From: Vibrio parahaemolyticus
GTDB taxonomy: Bacteria > Pseudomonadota > Gammaproteobacteria > Enterobacterales > Vibrionaceae
Reading direction: 5' to 3'
Assembly (NCBI RefSeq): GCF_900460535.1
Contig: NZ_UHIL01000002.1
Span: 496,001 to 560,000 of the forward strand
Length of the DNA: 64,000 bases
This document shows positions 26,393 through 34,375 of the stretch, in pieces. Both the position numbers and the translations under genes were made by a program. A model generated the notes under the pieces. It had not been told where the DNA came from and ran no database searches. It saw only the letters and a program-made list of their open reading frames with translations. How positions within the stretch are numbered: position 1 is the first letter of the stretch; the number at the start of each line of letters is the position of its first letter.

Positions 26393-27182
26393 TCTTATTT
26401 CAACACACGCGATATACGAATATCTTTGCAGTCTCGCGGTACAACACATCGTCACGGACGACGATCAATTGGTATTTGAAGCACTCAAACACAATGACAT
26501 CCAACACGCTTGCCAAGCCATTCGTGAAACTCAATCCGGTGAGGTGGTGTATCAACACCTTACTTTGAGATTCGGATTGCGCGGAGAGCAAAGCGTTTAT
26601 CAGTTTGAGCTTTCCGAACAAATGCAATACTGCTTAGATTTGTTCAGCCTTTATCTCGCCATACGACAAACTCAATTTCAATTAGAAGCTTTTCATCCAG
26701 ATTTAATCAGCAACGTCGTCGTACCCATTCGTGTCGATGCACTGCTGTGGGATCCGGGCGTGTATTTTTTAGAGCAGATGGTTCAGTTTCACTCAGCCGC
26801 TTTCCAGCATGTAATCCCATCCTTACAAGCAGATGAAACATTGTGCCTTCACGAACGCATGGAAACGCTTGTCGAAAAACTAAAGGAAAATGCGTTTGCA
26901 TTGTGGTTTGAAGTAGCCACATCCCAAACGCATTTTGAGCGTATTGCTGAATTTGATCCAGATATGATCAAACTCTCGGTAACGATAGAGAACAAACAAG
27001 ATCAACACTCATTTTTACCCATTGCGCGATTTCTAAGAAAACACAAATACCAGTGGGTTGCTGGTCGCGTTGCAAGCCAAGTCGAACTCAACCGCTATCG
27101 ACTGCTCGGTGCAAGTTATTACTTTGGTTACTTCAGTGACATCCCTACTTCCCTGTCTTTCCGTTCCTTTGATGAGGAATAG
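26385..27182 (+). CDS. Degenerate EAL-like protein coupled to flhA
   Basis: A 265-residue cytoplasmic protein starting at TTG inside the end of flhA, with AGGAAA just before it. The second half follows the course of an EAL domain. VPIRVDALLWDPGVYFL (113-129) sits where EAL has the VNLSxxxLxDPxF block. FDPDMIKLSV (190-199) matches VDxLKID. VAGRVASQVELNRYRLLGASYYFGYFSDIP (225-254) matches VAEGVETxxQLxxLxxLGxxxxQGYxFxxP. The E of the EAL motif, the DDFGTG loop and the catalytic Lys/Glu are all missing, so no c-di-GMP hydrolysis is expected. A protein-protein or ligand-sensing role in lateral motility is likely, by analogy with inactive EAL proteins such as YdiV. The family call is mine from pattern. 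Confidence 0.72.
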   Translation: MVNLISTHAIYEYLCSLAVQHIVTDDDQLVFEALKHNDIQHACQAIRETQSGEVVYQHLTLRFGLRGEQSVYQFELSEQMQYCLDLFSLYLAIRQTQFQLEAFHPDLISNVVVPIRVDALLWDPGVYFLEQMVQFHSAAFQHVIPSLQADETLCLHERMETLVEKLKENAFALWFEVATSQTHFERIAEFDPDMIKLSVTIENKQDQHSFLPIARFLRKHKYQWVAGRVASQVELNRYRLLGASYYFGYFSDIPTSLSFRSFDEE

Positions 27183-27210
27183 CTGAAACCCAACCCTCAT
27201 GGCTAAACTA

Positions 27211-27236
27211 AAAAGCGCGAATGATTCGCGCTTTTT
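27211..27236 (+). terminator. Intrinsic terminator of the fliMNPQR-flhBA operon
   Basis: A GC-rich stem AAAAGCGCGA/TCGCGCTTTT with a short loop and a T6 tail, 28 bases after the stop of the EAL-like gene. It separates that operon from lafA. Confidence 0.85.
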
Positions 27237-27239
27237 TAC

Positions 27240-27486
27240 TTTTCTCGTTTTAGATTTTCTCTCTGCCTTAATCTTATGCCGATCAAAACACATCGGAAAC
27301 TAACGCTAAAACGGTAACAAACCCCAACTTAGTGGAATGCAAGTCACTAAAAATCATCAATTTTGATCTTTTTTAGAAAATTTTTAATTTTCAAATTAAT
27401 CATTAGTGGCAAGCGACCGCCTCTAGTTAGTGACTAGGGAATATCCCAAGGCCTGAAAGAAATAGTGATAAACTAAGGAGACTAAG
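27240..27486 (+). promoter_or_regulatory. lafA promoter and leader region
   Basis: About 250 AT-rich bases between the upstream terminator and lafA. A strong ribosome site (TAAGGAG) lies just before the ATG. In the family lafA is transcribed by the lateral sigma-28 (LafS), yet I find no TAAA-N15-GCCGATAA match with correct spacing. The closest is an isolated GCCGATCA at 27278-27285. A short GGGA-ATA-TCCC dyad sits at 27437-27447. Confidence 0.45.
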
Positions 27487-28341
27487 ATGGCTTTATCAAT
27501 GCACACTAACTACGCATCACTTGTAACTCAAAACACTCTAAACAGCACAAGTGGTCTTTTAAATACTGCGATGGAGCGTCTAAGCACCGGTTACCGCATC
27601 AACTCAGCTTCTGATGACGCTGCAGGTCTACAAATTGCTAACCGTTTGGAAGCTCAAACTCGCGGCATGTCTGTAGCAATGCGTAACGCTCAGGACGGCA
27701 TCTCTATGATGCAAACTGCTGAGGGTGCAATGGAAGAGATGACTAACATCACTTACCGTATGAACGACCTTGCAACACAATCTTTGAACGGTTCAAACAG
27801 TGATAAAGACCGCGCAGCAATGGACGCTGAGTTCAAACAGCTTTCAGCTGAACTAAACAACATCATGGGCAACACATCTTTTGGTGGTCAAAAACTACTA
27901 GCAGCTGGTGGTGGTTTTGAAGCGGGCGCAGTTACTTTCCAAATCGGTGCTTCTTCAGCTGAAACTCTAGACGTAGACGCATCTGCAAGCATCAAAAAAG
28001 TAGCAGCTACACTTGCTGACGCAGCTATCACTGACGGTATCGGTGACGCAACTAAAGCTAAAGCAGCTCTTGATAAAATCAGTGATGCTGGTGGCCTTAT
28101 CGAAGATATCGGTGCTACTCGTGCGCAGTTTGGTGCAAACATCAACCGTCTAGAGCACACAATGACTAACCTAGGCAACATGGTTGAGAACACTTCTGCA
28201 GCGAAAGGCCGCATCATGGAAGCAGACTTCGCAGTTGAGTCTTCAAACATGACTAAGAACCAAATGCTTATGCAAGCTGGTACTACAGTTCTTTCTAAAA
28301 CCAACCAGCTACCTAGTATGGCAATGTCTCTACTTCGTTAA
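27487..28341 (+). CDS. lafA: Lateral flagellin LafA
   Basis: A 284-residue flagellin, the filament subunit used for swarming on surfaces. N-terminal D0/D1 is classic ([46 protein letters not shown]) as is the C-terminal partner ([28 protein letters not shown] ending in SLLR). The variable middle is very short (about residues 140-200), giving a thin filament with little exposed domain, as is usual for lateral flagellins. It has its own strong ribosome site and terminator and is therefore a separate transcription unit. Confidence 0.97.
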   Translation: MALSMHTNYASLVTQNTLNSTSGLLNTAMERLSTGYRINSASDDAAGLQIANRLEAQTRGMSVAMRNAQDGISMMQTAEGAMEEMTNITYRMNDLATQSLNGSNSDKDRAAMDAEFKQLSAELNNIMGNTSFGGQKLLAAGGGFEAGAVTFQIGASSAETLDVDASASIKKVAATLADAAITDGIGDATKAKAALDKISDAGGLIEDIGATRAQFGANINRLEHTMTNLGNMVENTSAAKGRIMEADFAVESSNMTKNQMLMQAGTTVLSKTNQLPSMAMSLLR

Positions 28342-28383
28342 TAACGAATTAGAACGTACGATATTGTTAATATGTACAAAAGC

Positions 28384-28410
28384 AAAAGCCTCCCTATGGG
28401 AGGCTTTTTT
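28384..28410. terminator. Terminator after lafA
   Basis: Eleven-base perfect arms AAAAGCCTCCC (28384-28394) and complement (28398-28408), a three-base loop and a T6 run. The convergent small gene at 28412 ends one base beyond it and may use the opposite orientation, though its T run is interrupted. Confidence 0.9.
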
Positions 28411-28411
28411 A

Positions 28412-28699
28412 TCACCTACGTATATAAATAGAGCTTGTATTCCCGCATTGCTCTTCAGGAACCCTAAAGCCTATTTTTCGCATCATGTTGTGAAGTACTT
28501 TGTTAAATAGCTCCAATTCAACTGTCTCGCTTCCCTGTCCTTGTTGATAAGTTTTTAACTCAGGGAAAGTGGATATCGCTTCCTGCTGGATACTGGCCAA
28601 TTCATCCGCATTAATATTTTGTTTGCTCAGTAACTTAGCACTAATAAATGTCTCGTAAGATCGAGCGCATTTCATCAGCCGTAAAACAAATTCATTCAT
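28412..28699 (-). CDS. Small hypothetical protein between lafA and lafB
   Basis: A 95-residue soluble helical protein with three Cys residues and a basic C-terminus (IYIRR). There is no signal peptide or membrane helix, and no family was recognised. It is the only leftward gene inside the rightward half of the lateral cluster and converges on lafA, sharing its terminator region. Its ribosome site is weak. Location suggests a chaperone- or regulator-like role in lateral flagellation, but nothing in the sequence proves this. Confidence 0.65.
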   Translation of the reverse strand: MNEFVLRLMKCARSYETFISAKLLSKQNINADELASIQQEAISTFPELKTYQQGQGSETVELELFNKVLHNMMRKIGFRVPEEQCGNTSSIYIRR

Positions 28700-28946
28700 T
28701 TCTGTCGTTCTTTTCTAAGTGATAGCCTGACGTTGGTAAGGTGCGCTAAAACACCAAAATATGCCGAGTTAAAAGATACCAAAAATCGATGTACTTCCTC
28801 TGTAGGAATAGTCCTATTTACATAGCAGGAAACACCTAAAGCAGCGCTTTATTAACGGCTTAATCAACACGTCACATTCCTAAAATGAATTAAATATTTT
28901 CAGCTTTTTAGTCGCCTTGTCTTATAGGGAAACACTAGATGTTTTC

Positions 28947-28990
28947 GAGAGGAAGGCGGAACACATAAGGTGGAAAATCTACTTCCTCTC
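28947..28990. promoter_or_regulatory. Inverted repeat upstream of lafB promoter, candidate LafK site
   Basis: GAGAGGAAG (28947-28955) and its exact complement CTTCCTCTC (28982-28990) are separated by 26 bases. Relative to the transcription start predicted from the sigma-54 element at 29038-29054, the repeat spans about -118 to -75, the usual distance for an enhancer-binding activator. LafK, encoded in this cluster, is the obvious candidate. The 416-base gap 28700-29115 shows no gene. Confidence 0.5.
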
Positions 28991-29037
28991 AAATTTAAAT
29001 AGTATCGCAAGTCAATGTTTTGCAAGCATATTTAAGT

Positions 29038-29054
29038 TAGGCACGTATCTTGCG
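29038..29054 (+). promoter_or_regulatory. Sigma-54 promoter of the lafBCDEFSTU operon
   Basis: AGGCACG-N4-TTGC matches the sigma-54 consensus TGGCACG-N4-TTGCW. GG at 29040-29041 and GC at 29052-29053 are exactly ten bases apart as required. It lies about 62 bases before the GTG start of lafB. The same stretch can also be read as a weaker sigma-28 element (TAAG-N15-GCGATAAG, 29033-29059). Confidence 0.78.
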
Positions 29055-29115
29055 ATAAGACATACTTTCAAGGCATAGAGTTACGCTAATTACCAATGAG
29101 AGAGGGAGTAAGCTC

Positions 29116-30453
29116 GTGAGTTCAATAGATCCAGCAACCTTTGCAGCCCAGTTCGCGCAGATCGAAATTCAACCTTTTAAACAACGCTACCAACTGCAAA
29201 CCAATACGTATCAATCTCAGCTATCTGCTCTGGGTAAAGTTGAGAGTGCCATGCGTGAGTTCCGCACTGCGCTCAACGAAATGAACAGCAGCACAAACAG
29301 CATCATTAAAAACTCCACCTCCATCTCTCAAGAAGGCTACTTTACTGCAAATGCAGACGCTAAGGCTCTATCGGGTAGTTATCAGATATTCGTCGAGCAA
29401 GTAGCAACGTCACACCAAGTTTCTACTGGAATGCCAGCAGATCTAGACGCAACCACTGAAATCCCAAAAACAGGAAATCTTGAGTTCACCATCAACGGTA
29501 AAACAATGACGATTGATCTATCAACGGTCGATACCGACGGTGATGGTGTAACGACGGTGAGTGACCTAACGAAAGCGATCAATAACAACAGTGATAACCC
29601 AGGTGTAAACGCAACCTTGGTACGCTCAAATGGTCAGACTCACTTCATGCTTTCAAGCACTGAAACCGGCGTCGCTAACCAAATCAACGTGTCCGCAACG
29701 GGCACAGGCCAAGCGTGGTTTGAAGATGCATTCACAAACCTTAGTCAAATCAGTGCCCCCCAAGATGCCGTGATCTGGTTGGGTGCAGAGAAAACTGGTC
29801 TAAAACTCACTAACTCGAGCAATACGTTTGAAGGTGTTATCGATGGCGTAGACATTACCGTAACCAAGGCTCAGACCTCTGGAGAAACCGCGATTGGTTT
29901 AGGTATCGGCGCTGATGACGAAGCAACCAAAGAGCAGCTTAACAAGTTCGTAGACGCCTACAACACATTGATATCTACAATTGATGAACACACACAAATC
30001 GGTAGTGAAGATAAAAAACGCGGTGTGCTAGCTAGCGACCCAACCATGCGCTCAATTGAAAGCCAACTATCAAGCCTTGTCCGAGGCGAGCACGGCGGCA
30101 TGCGCTTAAGCGAAATAGGCGTAACGTTGGATCGCCATGGCAAATTGAAAGTGGACCAAGAAAAATTTGCAGAGGCACAAAAAAACAATAGCGCAGGCTT
30201 AGAAGCAATGTTCAATGGCGACGGTGCATTACTTGACTCAATGGATGCCATGGCCGAACCATTCCTTAAATTTTCTTCTGGTGCGTTCAAATCTCGTAAA
30301 GAAGCGCTGCAAGCAAACTTAGATCGCCTCTCAGACAAACAAACCACTTTAGAACGTAAGTACGACATGTCGTACAAGCGTTACCTAAAACAATTCACTC
30401 AAATGAATACATTAATGACCCAAATGAACCAAACCATGTCAATGTTTGGCTAA
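29116..30453 (+). CDS. lafB: Lateral flagellar filament cap LafB (FliD)
   Basis: A 445-residue cap protein that folds incoming flagellin at the filament tip. The N-terminal FliD region is present (DPATFAAQFAQIEIQPFKQRYQLQTNTYQSQLSALGKVESAMREFRTAL) and the C-terminal coiled coil reads LDRLSDKQTTLERKYDMSYKRYLKQFTQMNTLMTQMNQTMSMF. Start is GTG with an upstream GAGGGAG. It is the first gene of an eight-gene operon. Confidence 0.96.
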   Translation: MSSIDPATFAAQFAQIEIQPFKQRYQLQTNTYQSQLSALGKVESAMREFRTALNEMNSSTNSIIKNSTSISQEGYFTANADAKALSGSYQIFVEQVATSHQVSTGMPADLDATTEIPKTGNLEFTINGKTMTIDLSTVDTDGDGVTTVSDLTKAINNNSDNPGVNATLVRSNGQTHFMLSSTETGVANQINVSATGTGQAWFEDAFTNLSQISAPQDAVIWLGAEKTGLKLTNSSNTFEGVIDGVDITVTKAQTSGETAIGLGIGADDEATKEQLNKFVDAYNTLISTIDEHTQIGSEDKKRGVLASDPTMRSIESQLSSLVRGEHGGMRLSEIGVTLDRHGKLKVDQEKFAEAQKNNSAGLEAMFNGDGALLDSMDAMAEPFLKFSSGAFKSRKEALQANLDRLSDKQTTLERKYDMSYKRYLKQFTQMNTLMTQMNQTMSMFG

Positions 30454-30472
30454 GGCTTTAGGAGAAGATCTC

Positions 30473-30859
30473 ATGCTTATGGACTCCGGTTACGACTCAT
30501 ACCAACAAGTCGACCTCGATGCTCAAGCGGCAGCAGCAAACCCTCATCAACTTGTCATTATGCTTATTGATGGCTTACTCGATGAAATTGAACGCATTCG
30601 CGGCCATCTTGCTGCGAAGCGTTTGGCAGAGAAAGGCGCTGGCATCAATAAATGTATGAACATTTTAATTGGATTAACCAGTGCCCTTGATGACGAAAAT
30701 GGTGGCGAAATTGCAGAGAACTTGCGCCAACTGTACGACTTCTGTCAAGTCGAACTGTACTACGCAAGCGTACAAAATGACGCTGACCGTTTAATGAACG
30801 TCGAACGTGTAATGGGTAATATTCGTGAAGGTTGGATGAATTTTGGACAACAAGCATAA
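30473..30859 (+). CDS. lafC: Lateral flagellin chaperone LafC (FliS)
   Basis: About 128 residues with the FliS pattern: GYDSYQQVDLDAQAAAANPHQLVIMLIDGLLDEIERIRGHL and INKCMNILIGLTSALD. FliS keeps unpolymerised flagellin soluble and delivers it to FlhA. The ATG at 30473, nine bases after AGGAG, is chosen over a longer frame from 30446 that would start inside lafB. Confidence 0.94.
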   Translation: MLMDSGYDSYQQVDLDAQAAAANPHQLVIMLIDGLLDEIERIRGHLAAKRLAEKGAGINKCMNILIGLTSALDDENGGEIAENLRQLYDFCQVELYYASVQNDADRLMNVERVMGNIREGWMNFGQQA

Positions 30860-31163
30860 AGTGTCGCCAGAGCGATTCCGTCACTTATCTCAGCTAATCC
30901 AATTCGCCACTAAGACGGCGGATTGGCACGCGCTAAAACGCCATGATTTGCAACTTCGAGAGCTGCTTATCAGTCATAAGCCGTTTTTGAAAGATCCCAA
31001 ATTAGCACCTGAGATTCAGCGTGCTAAATCCGTGCACGCGGATGCTTTTGCTGCATTAGAGAAAGCCACTGGTGAGCTCAAAAAAGAGATGAACATGGCG
31101 AACGATCAACAAGAGCGTGCCATGGCATATCAACTAGCGATGACAATGGAGATGACACAATGA
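30843..31163 (+). CDS. lafD: Lateral flagellar chaperone LafD (FliT-like)
   Basis: A small helical protein of about 100-106 residues at the fliT position, between fliS and fliK homologues. It has the charge-rich helix pattern of FliT-type chaperones that hold FliD in the cytoplasm. The start is uncertain: a TTG at 30843 overlaps lafC, or a GTG at 30861 just after its stop. Its own stop overlaps lafE by four bases. The call rests mainly on position and size. Confidence 0.82.
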   Translation: MDNKHKVSPERFRHLSQLIQFATKTADWHALKRHDLQLRELLISHKPFLKDPKLAPEIQRAKSVHADAFAALEKATGELKKEMNMANDQQERAMAYQLAMTMEMTQ

Positions 31164-32242
31164 TGATTTCTTCTTCACTGCCATCGTCAAATGCCACTTC
31201 ATCTTCAGAAGGCCGAATCACGCAAGCAAAAGACGTTCAAGGCTTTTCGCAACGCAGTGCTTCAGGGCAAACACCTCTGAATCAATCCGCAGCATTATCA
31301 GAGCAAGCAGTATCAAGCTTTCGCCTTGCTGCACAAACTTTCTCAAGTGAAGAGCGCAAAGAGGCGACAACTGCAACAACGGAAGAAAATGCTGCTGTTG
31401 ACACCACAGGAATGAATGTTCTTCTGAGTGCAACAACACCAACTGAAACACCAGACCTTGCAGCGCAAGCGCAAACCTTGACGCAAGGCATGCTAAACAT
31501 GGCTGAGAAATCGGTTGCGTCGTTCAACAAAGTCAATCCGTTGGAAGTAAAAGGTGAAGCAAAAACAACAAGCCCAGCGCAAGCTAATGCCTTGTTAAAC
31601 ACATCACCGCAACAACAAGATATTCAAATTAGCCAAACAGCTTCTGCGAATGCACGCGTGAATACCTCTGCCGTAGACTTTCAAGCATTGTTGAACCAAC
31701 CAGCGCAAGGGCAAGCAACGACTGCACCACTGAACGTTCAAACTTCTGCTCCGTCCGCTCAAGCAGTGAGCGCTGCGACAGTAGCTCATGCTCATACGCA
31801 AGGCTCAGAGTGGGCAGCAGTGAAAGTGGACACAAGTGCAGGCAAATGGGGCGAGCAGATGATGCAGGTGCTGCATGACCGAGTCACCTTGCAAGCACAG
31901 CAAAGTGTTCAGGAAGCGAAAATACGTCTCGACCCGCCCGATCTAGGCAAACTGGATTTACTCGTTCGTGTTGAGGGAGATCGATTGAGCGTACAGATCA
32001 ACGCAAACACGGCGGCAACACGTGAAGCCTTGATGCAAGTATCGGAACGCTTACGCACTGAACTACAAGAACAAAACTTCGTCCATGTTGATGTCAATGT
32101 AGGTGCCGACCAAGGTCAAGAGCGCCATCAACAACAGATGAATGACGAAGACACCACAATTTTCGCTGCACGTGAGTCCAGCGCATTTCAATCCAATACA
32201 ACAACAAACTATTCAGAACACTGGCTGAACACTCAAGCCTAA
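31160..32242 (+). CDS. lafE: Lateral hook-length control protein LafE (FliK)
   Basis: A 360-residue secreted ruler protein. The first two thirds are low-complexity, rich in Ala, Gln, Ser and Thr, as expected for the extended ruler. The C-terminal Flg_hook domain is conserved (QEAKIRLDPPDLGKLDLLVRVEGDRLSVQINANTAATREALMQVSERLRTEL). It signals FlhB to switch substrate class when the hook is complete. Two adjacent ATGs are possible starts. Confidence 0.94.
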   Translation: MMISSSLPSSNATSSSEGRITQAKDVQGFSQRSASGQTPLNQSAALSEQAVSSFRLAAQTFSSEERKEATTATTEENAAVDTTGMNVLLSATTPTETPDLAAQAQTLTQGMLNMAEKSVASFNKVNPLEVKGEAKTTSPAQANALLNTSPQQQDIQISQTASANARVNTSAVDFQALLNQPAQGQATTAPLNVQTSAPSAQAVSAATVAHAHTQGSEWAAVKVDTSAGKWGEQMMQVLHDRVTLQAQQSVQEAKIRLDPPDLGKLDLLVRVEGDRLSVQINANTAATREALMQVSERLRTELQEQNFVHVDVNVGADQGQERHQQQMNDEDTTIFAARESSAFQSNTTTNYSEHWLNTQA

Positions 32243-32265
32243 GTTAGTCATCGAGGAAAAAGGTT

Positions 32266-32766
32266 ATGACCAAACAACAAATGATCGCCATGTTTATCGC
32301 CATGATCATCACCAGCGCCCTCGTTTCGGCCGCCACCATCATGGGTGGTATTTGGTATCTCAATAAACAGGCACAAGATTCAGGTGAAACCAGCTCACTG
32401 CTTGAGAACTCTCCTTTGTCTTTTCTTGTGACTGAACAACCAACCAGCAAAGGCCCAAGCTTTCACCCTCTAGACAAAGTTGTACTGAGCATTAAAGGCA
32501 AGAAACAGACGCACTTTGTCATGCTAGAGCTGGCTATTGAGACCCGTCGACCAGAACGTATTAAAGACATCGATAACTACATGCCAATGGTTCAAAACTC
32601 GCTTTTGAAGCTGTTTAGCGACAAAACTTTCGATGAACTGCAACAGACAGGCGCGATCGATATTCTGCAAAACGAAGTGAAGCAAACGCTGTTGGTAGCC
32701 TTTGCGAAGACTGACATCGTGCGTGATATCGATGATGTACTGCTGACGAAATACGTTGTGCAATAA
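32266..32766 (+). CDS. lafF: Lateral flagellar basal-body protein LafF (FliL)
   Basis: A 166-residue single-pass membrane protein. An N-terminal helix (FIAMIITSALVSAATIMGGIWYL) is followed by a periplasmic FliL domain (KVVLSIKGKKQTHFVMLELAIETRR and the C-terminal DVLLTKYVVQ). FliL rings surround stators and support their function under load. It is upstream of lafS in the same operon. Confidence 0.93.
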   Translation: MTKQQMIAMFIAMIITSALVSAATIMGGIWYLNKQAQDSGETSSLLENSPLSFLVTEQPTSKGPSFHPLDKVVLSIKGKKQTHFVMLELAIETRRPERIKDIDNYMPMVQNSLLKLFSDKTFDELQQTGAIDILQNEVKQTLLVAFAKTDIVRDIDDVLLTKYVVQ

Positions 32767-32778
32767 CGGAGCACAACC

Positions 32779-33507
32779 ATGTTAGACATGAACCCTCAAG
32801 AAACGTACACCGCACCAGAGGAAGTGAACACACCATCACGCCCGATTGATGAAAACGCACTTTTGCAACGTCATCAAGTGATGGTGAAACGCGTAGTTAA
32901 CCAACTTCGCGTTCATGCCACTTCCCATTGCAGTATCGAAGATATGCAGCAAATTGGTCTTATCGCGCTGGTTGAAGCAGGACGTCGTTATGGAGACATT
33001 GACGATACTCACTTCCCGGCATTTGCGGTTTGCCGCGTACGTGGCGCGATCTTAGATGAGCTGCGCCGTTTAGACTGGCGCTCACGTAAGACACGTCAGC
33101 AAGCCCATGAGCTTAACGACGTCACTCGTGACCTCACCCGCTCGTTAGGTCGCATGCCAACGGACTCAGAAATCATCAAAGCTCTCGGCACCGACGAGCA
33201 AGATTATTACAACCGTCAAAACGCGGCGCTTGCAGGTGAAATGCAAAGTCTCGATCAACTGATGGAAAACAGCACCGACAGCCACTTTGGTGGGCAATAC
33301 GACGGCATGGAGCACGAGCACATTCGTCGTAGCTTAGACAGCGCACTAGGCCGACTGTCAAAGCGAGATCAATTGCTACTGACGCTGTTTTATCAACACG
33401 AACTCAATTTACACGAAATAGCCCTCGTCTTGGATCTGACGCCACCTCGAATTTGTCAGCTTCATAAACAAGCGCTGAAACAACTCAACCAATTAATGTC
33501 CTCTTAG
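32779..33507 (+). CDS. lafS: Lateral flagellar sigma factor LafS (FliA, sigma-28)
   Basis: A 242-residue sigma factor with region 2 (HCSIEDMQQIGLIALVEAGRRYGD, FPAFAVCRVRGAILDELRRLDWRSR), region 3 (LTRSLGRMPTDSEIIKALG) and region 4 (LSKRDQLLLTLFYQHELNLHEIALVLDLTPPRICQLHKQAL). In this family LafS directs late lateral genes such as lafA and the stator. It lies inside the operon headed by the sigma-54 promoter, so LafK is expected to act upstream of it. Confidence 0.96.
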   Translation: MLDMNPQETYTAPEEVNTPSRPIDENALLQRHQVMVKRVVNQLRVHATSHCSIEDMQQIGLIALVEAGRRYGDIDDTHFPAFAVCRVRGAILDELRRLDWRSRKTRQQAHELNDVTRDLTRSLGRMPTDSEIIKALGTDEQDYYNRQNAALAGEMQSLDQLMENSTDSHFGGQYDGMEHEHIRRSLDSALGRLSKRDQLLLTLFYQHELNLHEIALVLDLTPPRICQLHKQALKQLNQLMSS

Positions 33508-33517
33508 GAGTCACAAG

Positions 33518-34375
33518 ATGCAAAAGTTTTTAGGAGTCCTCACTATCCTTGTGTGTGTCTTCGGCGGATACATGTGGGCTGGCGGTAAGCTAGGTGCAAT
33601 TTGGCAACCAGCAGAATTTCTGATCATCATCGGCGCGGCAGCGGGTTCTCTCATTATTGGTAACCCACCACACGTGCTGAAAGAGATGCGCCAACAAGTG
33701 CCAGCAACCATCAAAGGTCCAACTGAAGAGTACGAGTACTACATGGAGCTGATGGCGCTATTAAACAACCTGCTAGAAACAGCGCGTAGCCGTGGTTTCA
33801 AGTTTTTGGATTCTCACATCGAAGCACCAGAACAAAGCTCTATCTTCCTGATGTACCCGCTAGTTTCTGAGGATCATCGTCTGATTTCGTTCATTACTGA
33901 TAATTTACGTTTAATGGCGATGGGACAAATGTCGCCTCATGAATTAGAGGGACTGTTAGAACAAGAAATCGAAGCTATCCAGAACGAACTGCTGCTGCCT
34001 TCACGCTCATTACAGCGTACCGCAGAAGCACTACCTGGTTTCGGTATTCTTGCCGCAGTTGGTGGCATCATCATCACAATGCAAGCCATAGATGGTTCTA
34101 TTGCGCTCATTGGCTATCACGTAGCCGCTGCCCTTGTAGGTACATTCATTGGTATTTTTGGTTGTTACTGTGGTCTAGATCCACTAAGTAACGCCATGGC
34201 TCAGCGAGTGAAACGTAATATGACCGCTTTTGAATGCGTACGCGCAACGCTCGTTGCTTACGTCGCTAAAAAGCCAACATTGCTCGCCATCGACGCTGGC
34301 CGTAAACACATTCAGCTAGACATCAAACCAACATTCAACCAAATGGAGAAGTGGTTAGCTGAACAGGAGGGATAA
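33518..34375 (+). CDS. lafT: Lateral flagellar stator protein LafT (MotA)
   Basis: A 285-residue MotA/PomA-family stator with four membrane helices, a cytoplasmic loop between helices 2 and 3 containing [24 protein letters not shown], and the helix 3-4 hairpin ([39 protein letters not shown]). The lateral motor of Vibrio is known to be proton-driven, in contrast to the sodium-driven polar motor. It overlaps lafU by one base. Confidence 0.96.

Noticed and set aside
27278..27285. GCCGATCA as a sigma-28 -10 element for lafA
   Set aside because: No TAAA-like -35 element 15 bases upstream, and it lies about 200 bases before the gene.
27437..27447. GGGA-ATA-TCCC dyad before lafA as an operator
   Set aside because: Arms of four bases are too short to stand out in 250 bases of leader.
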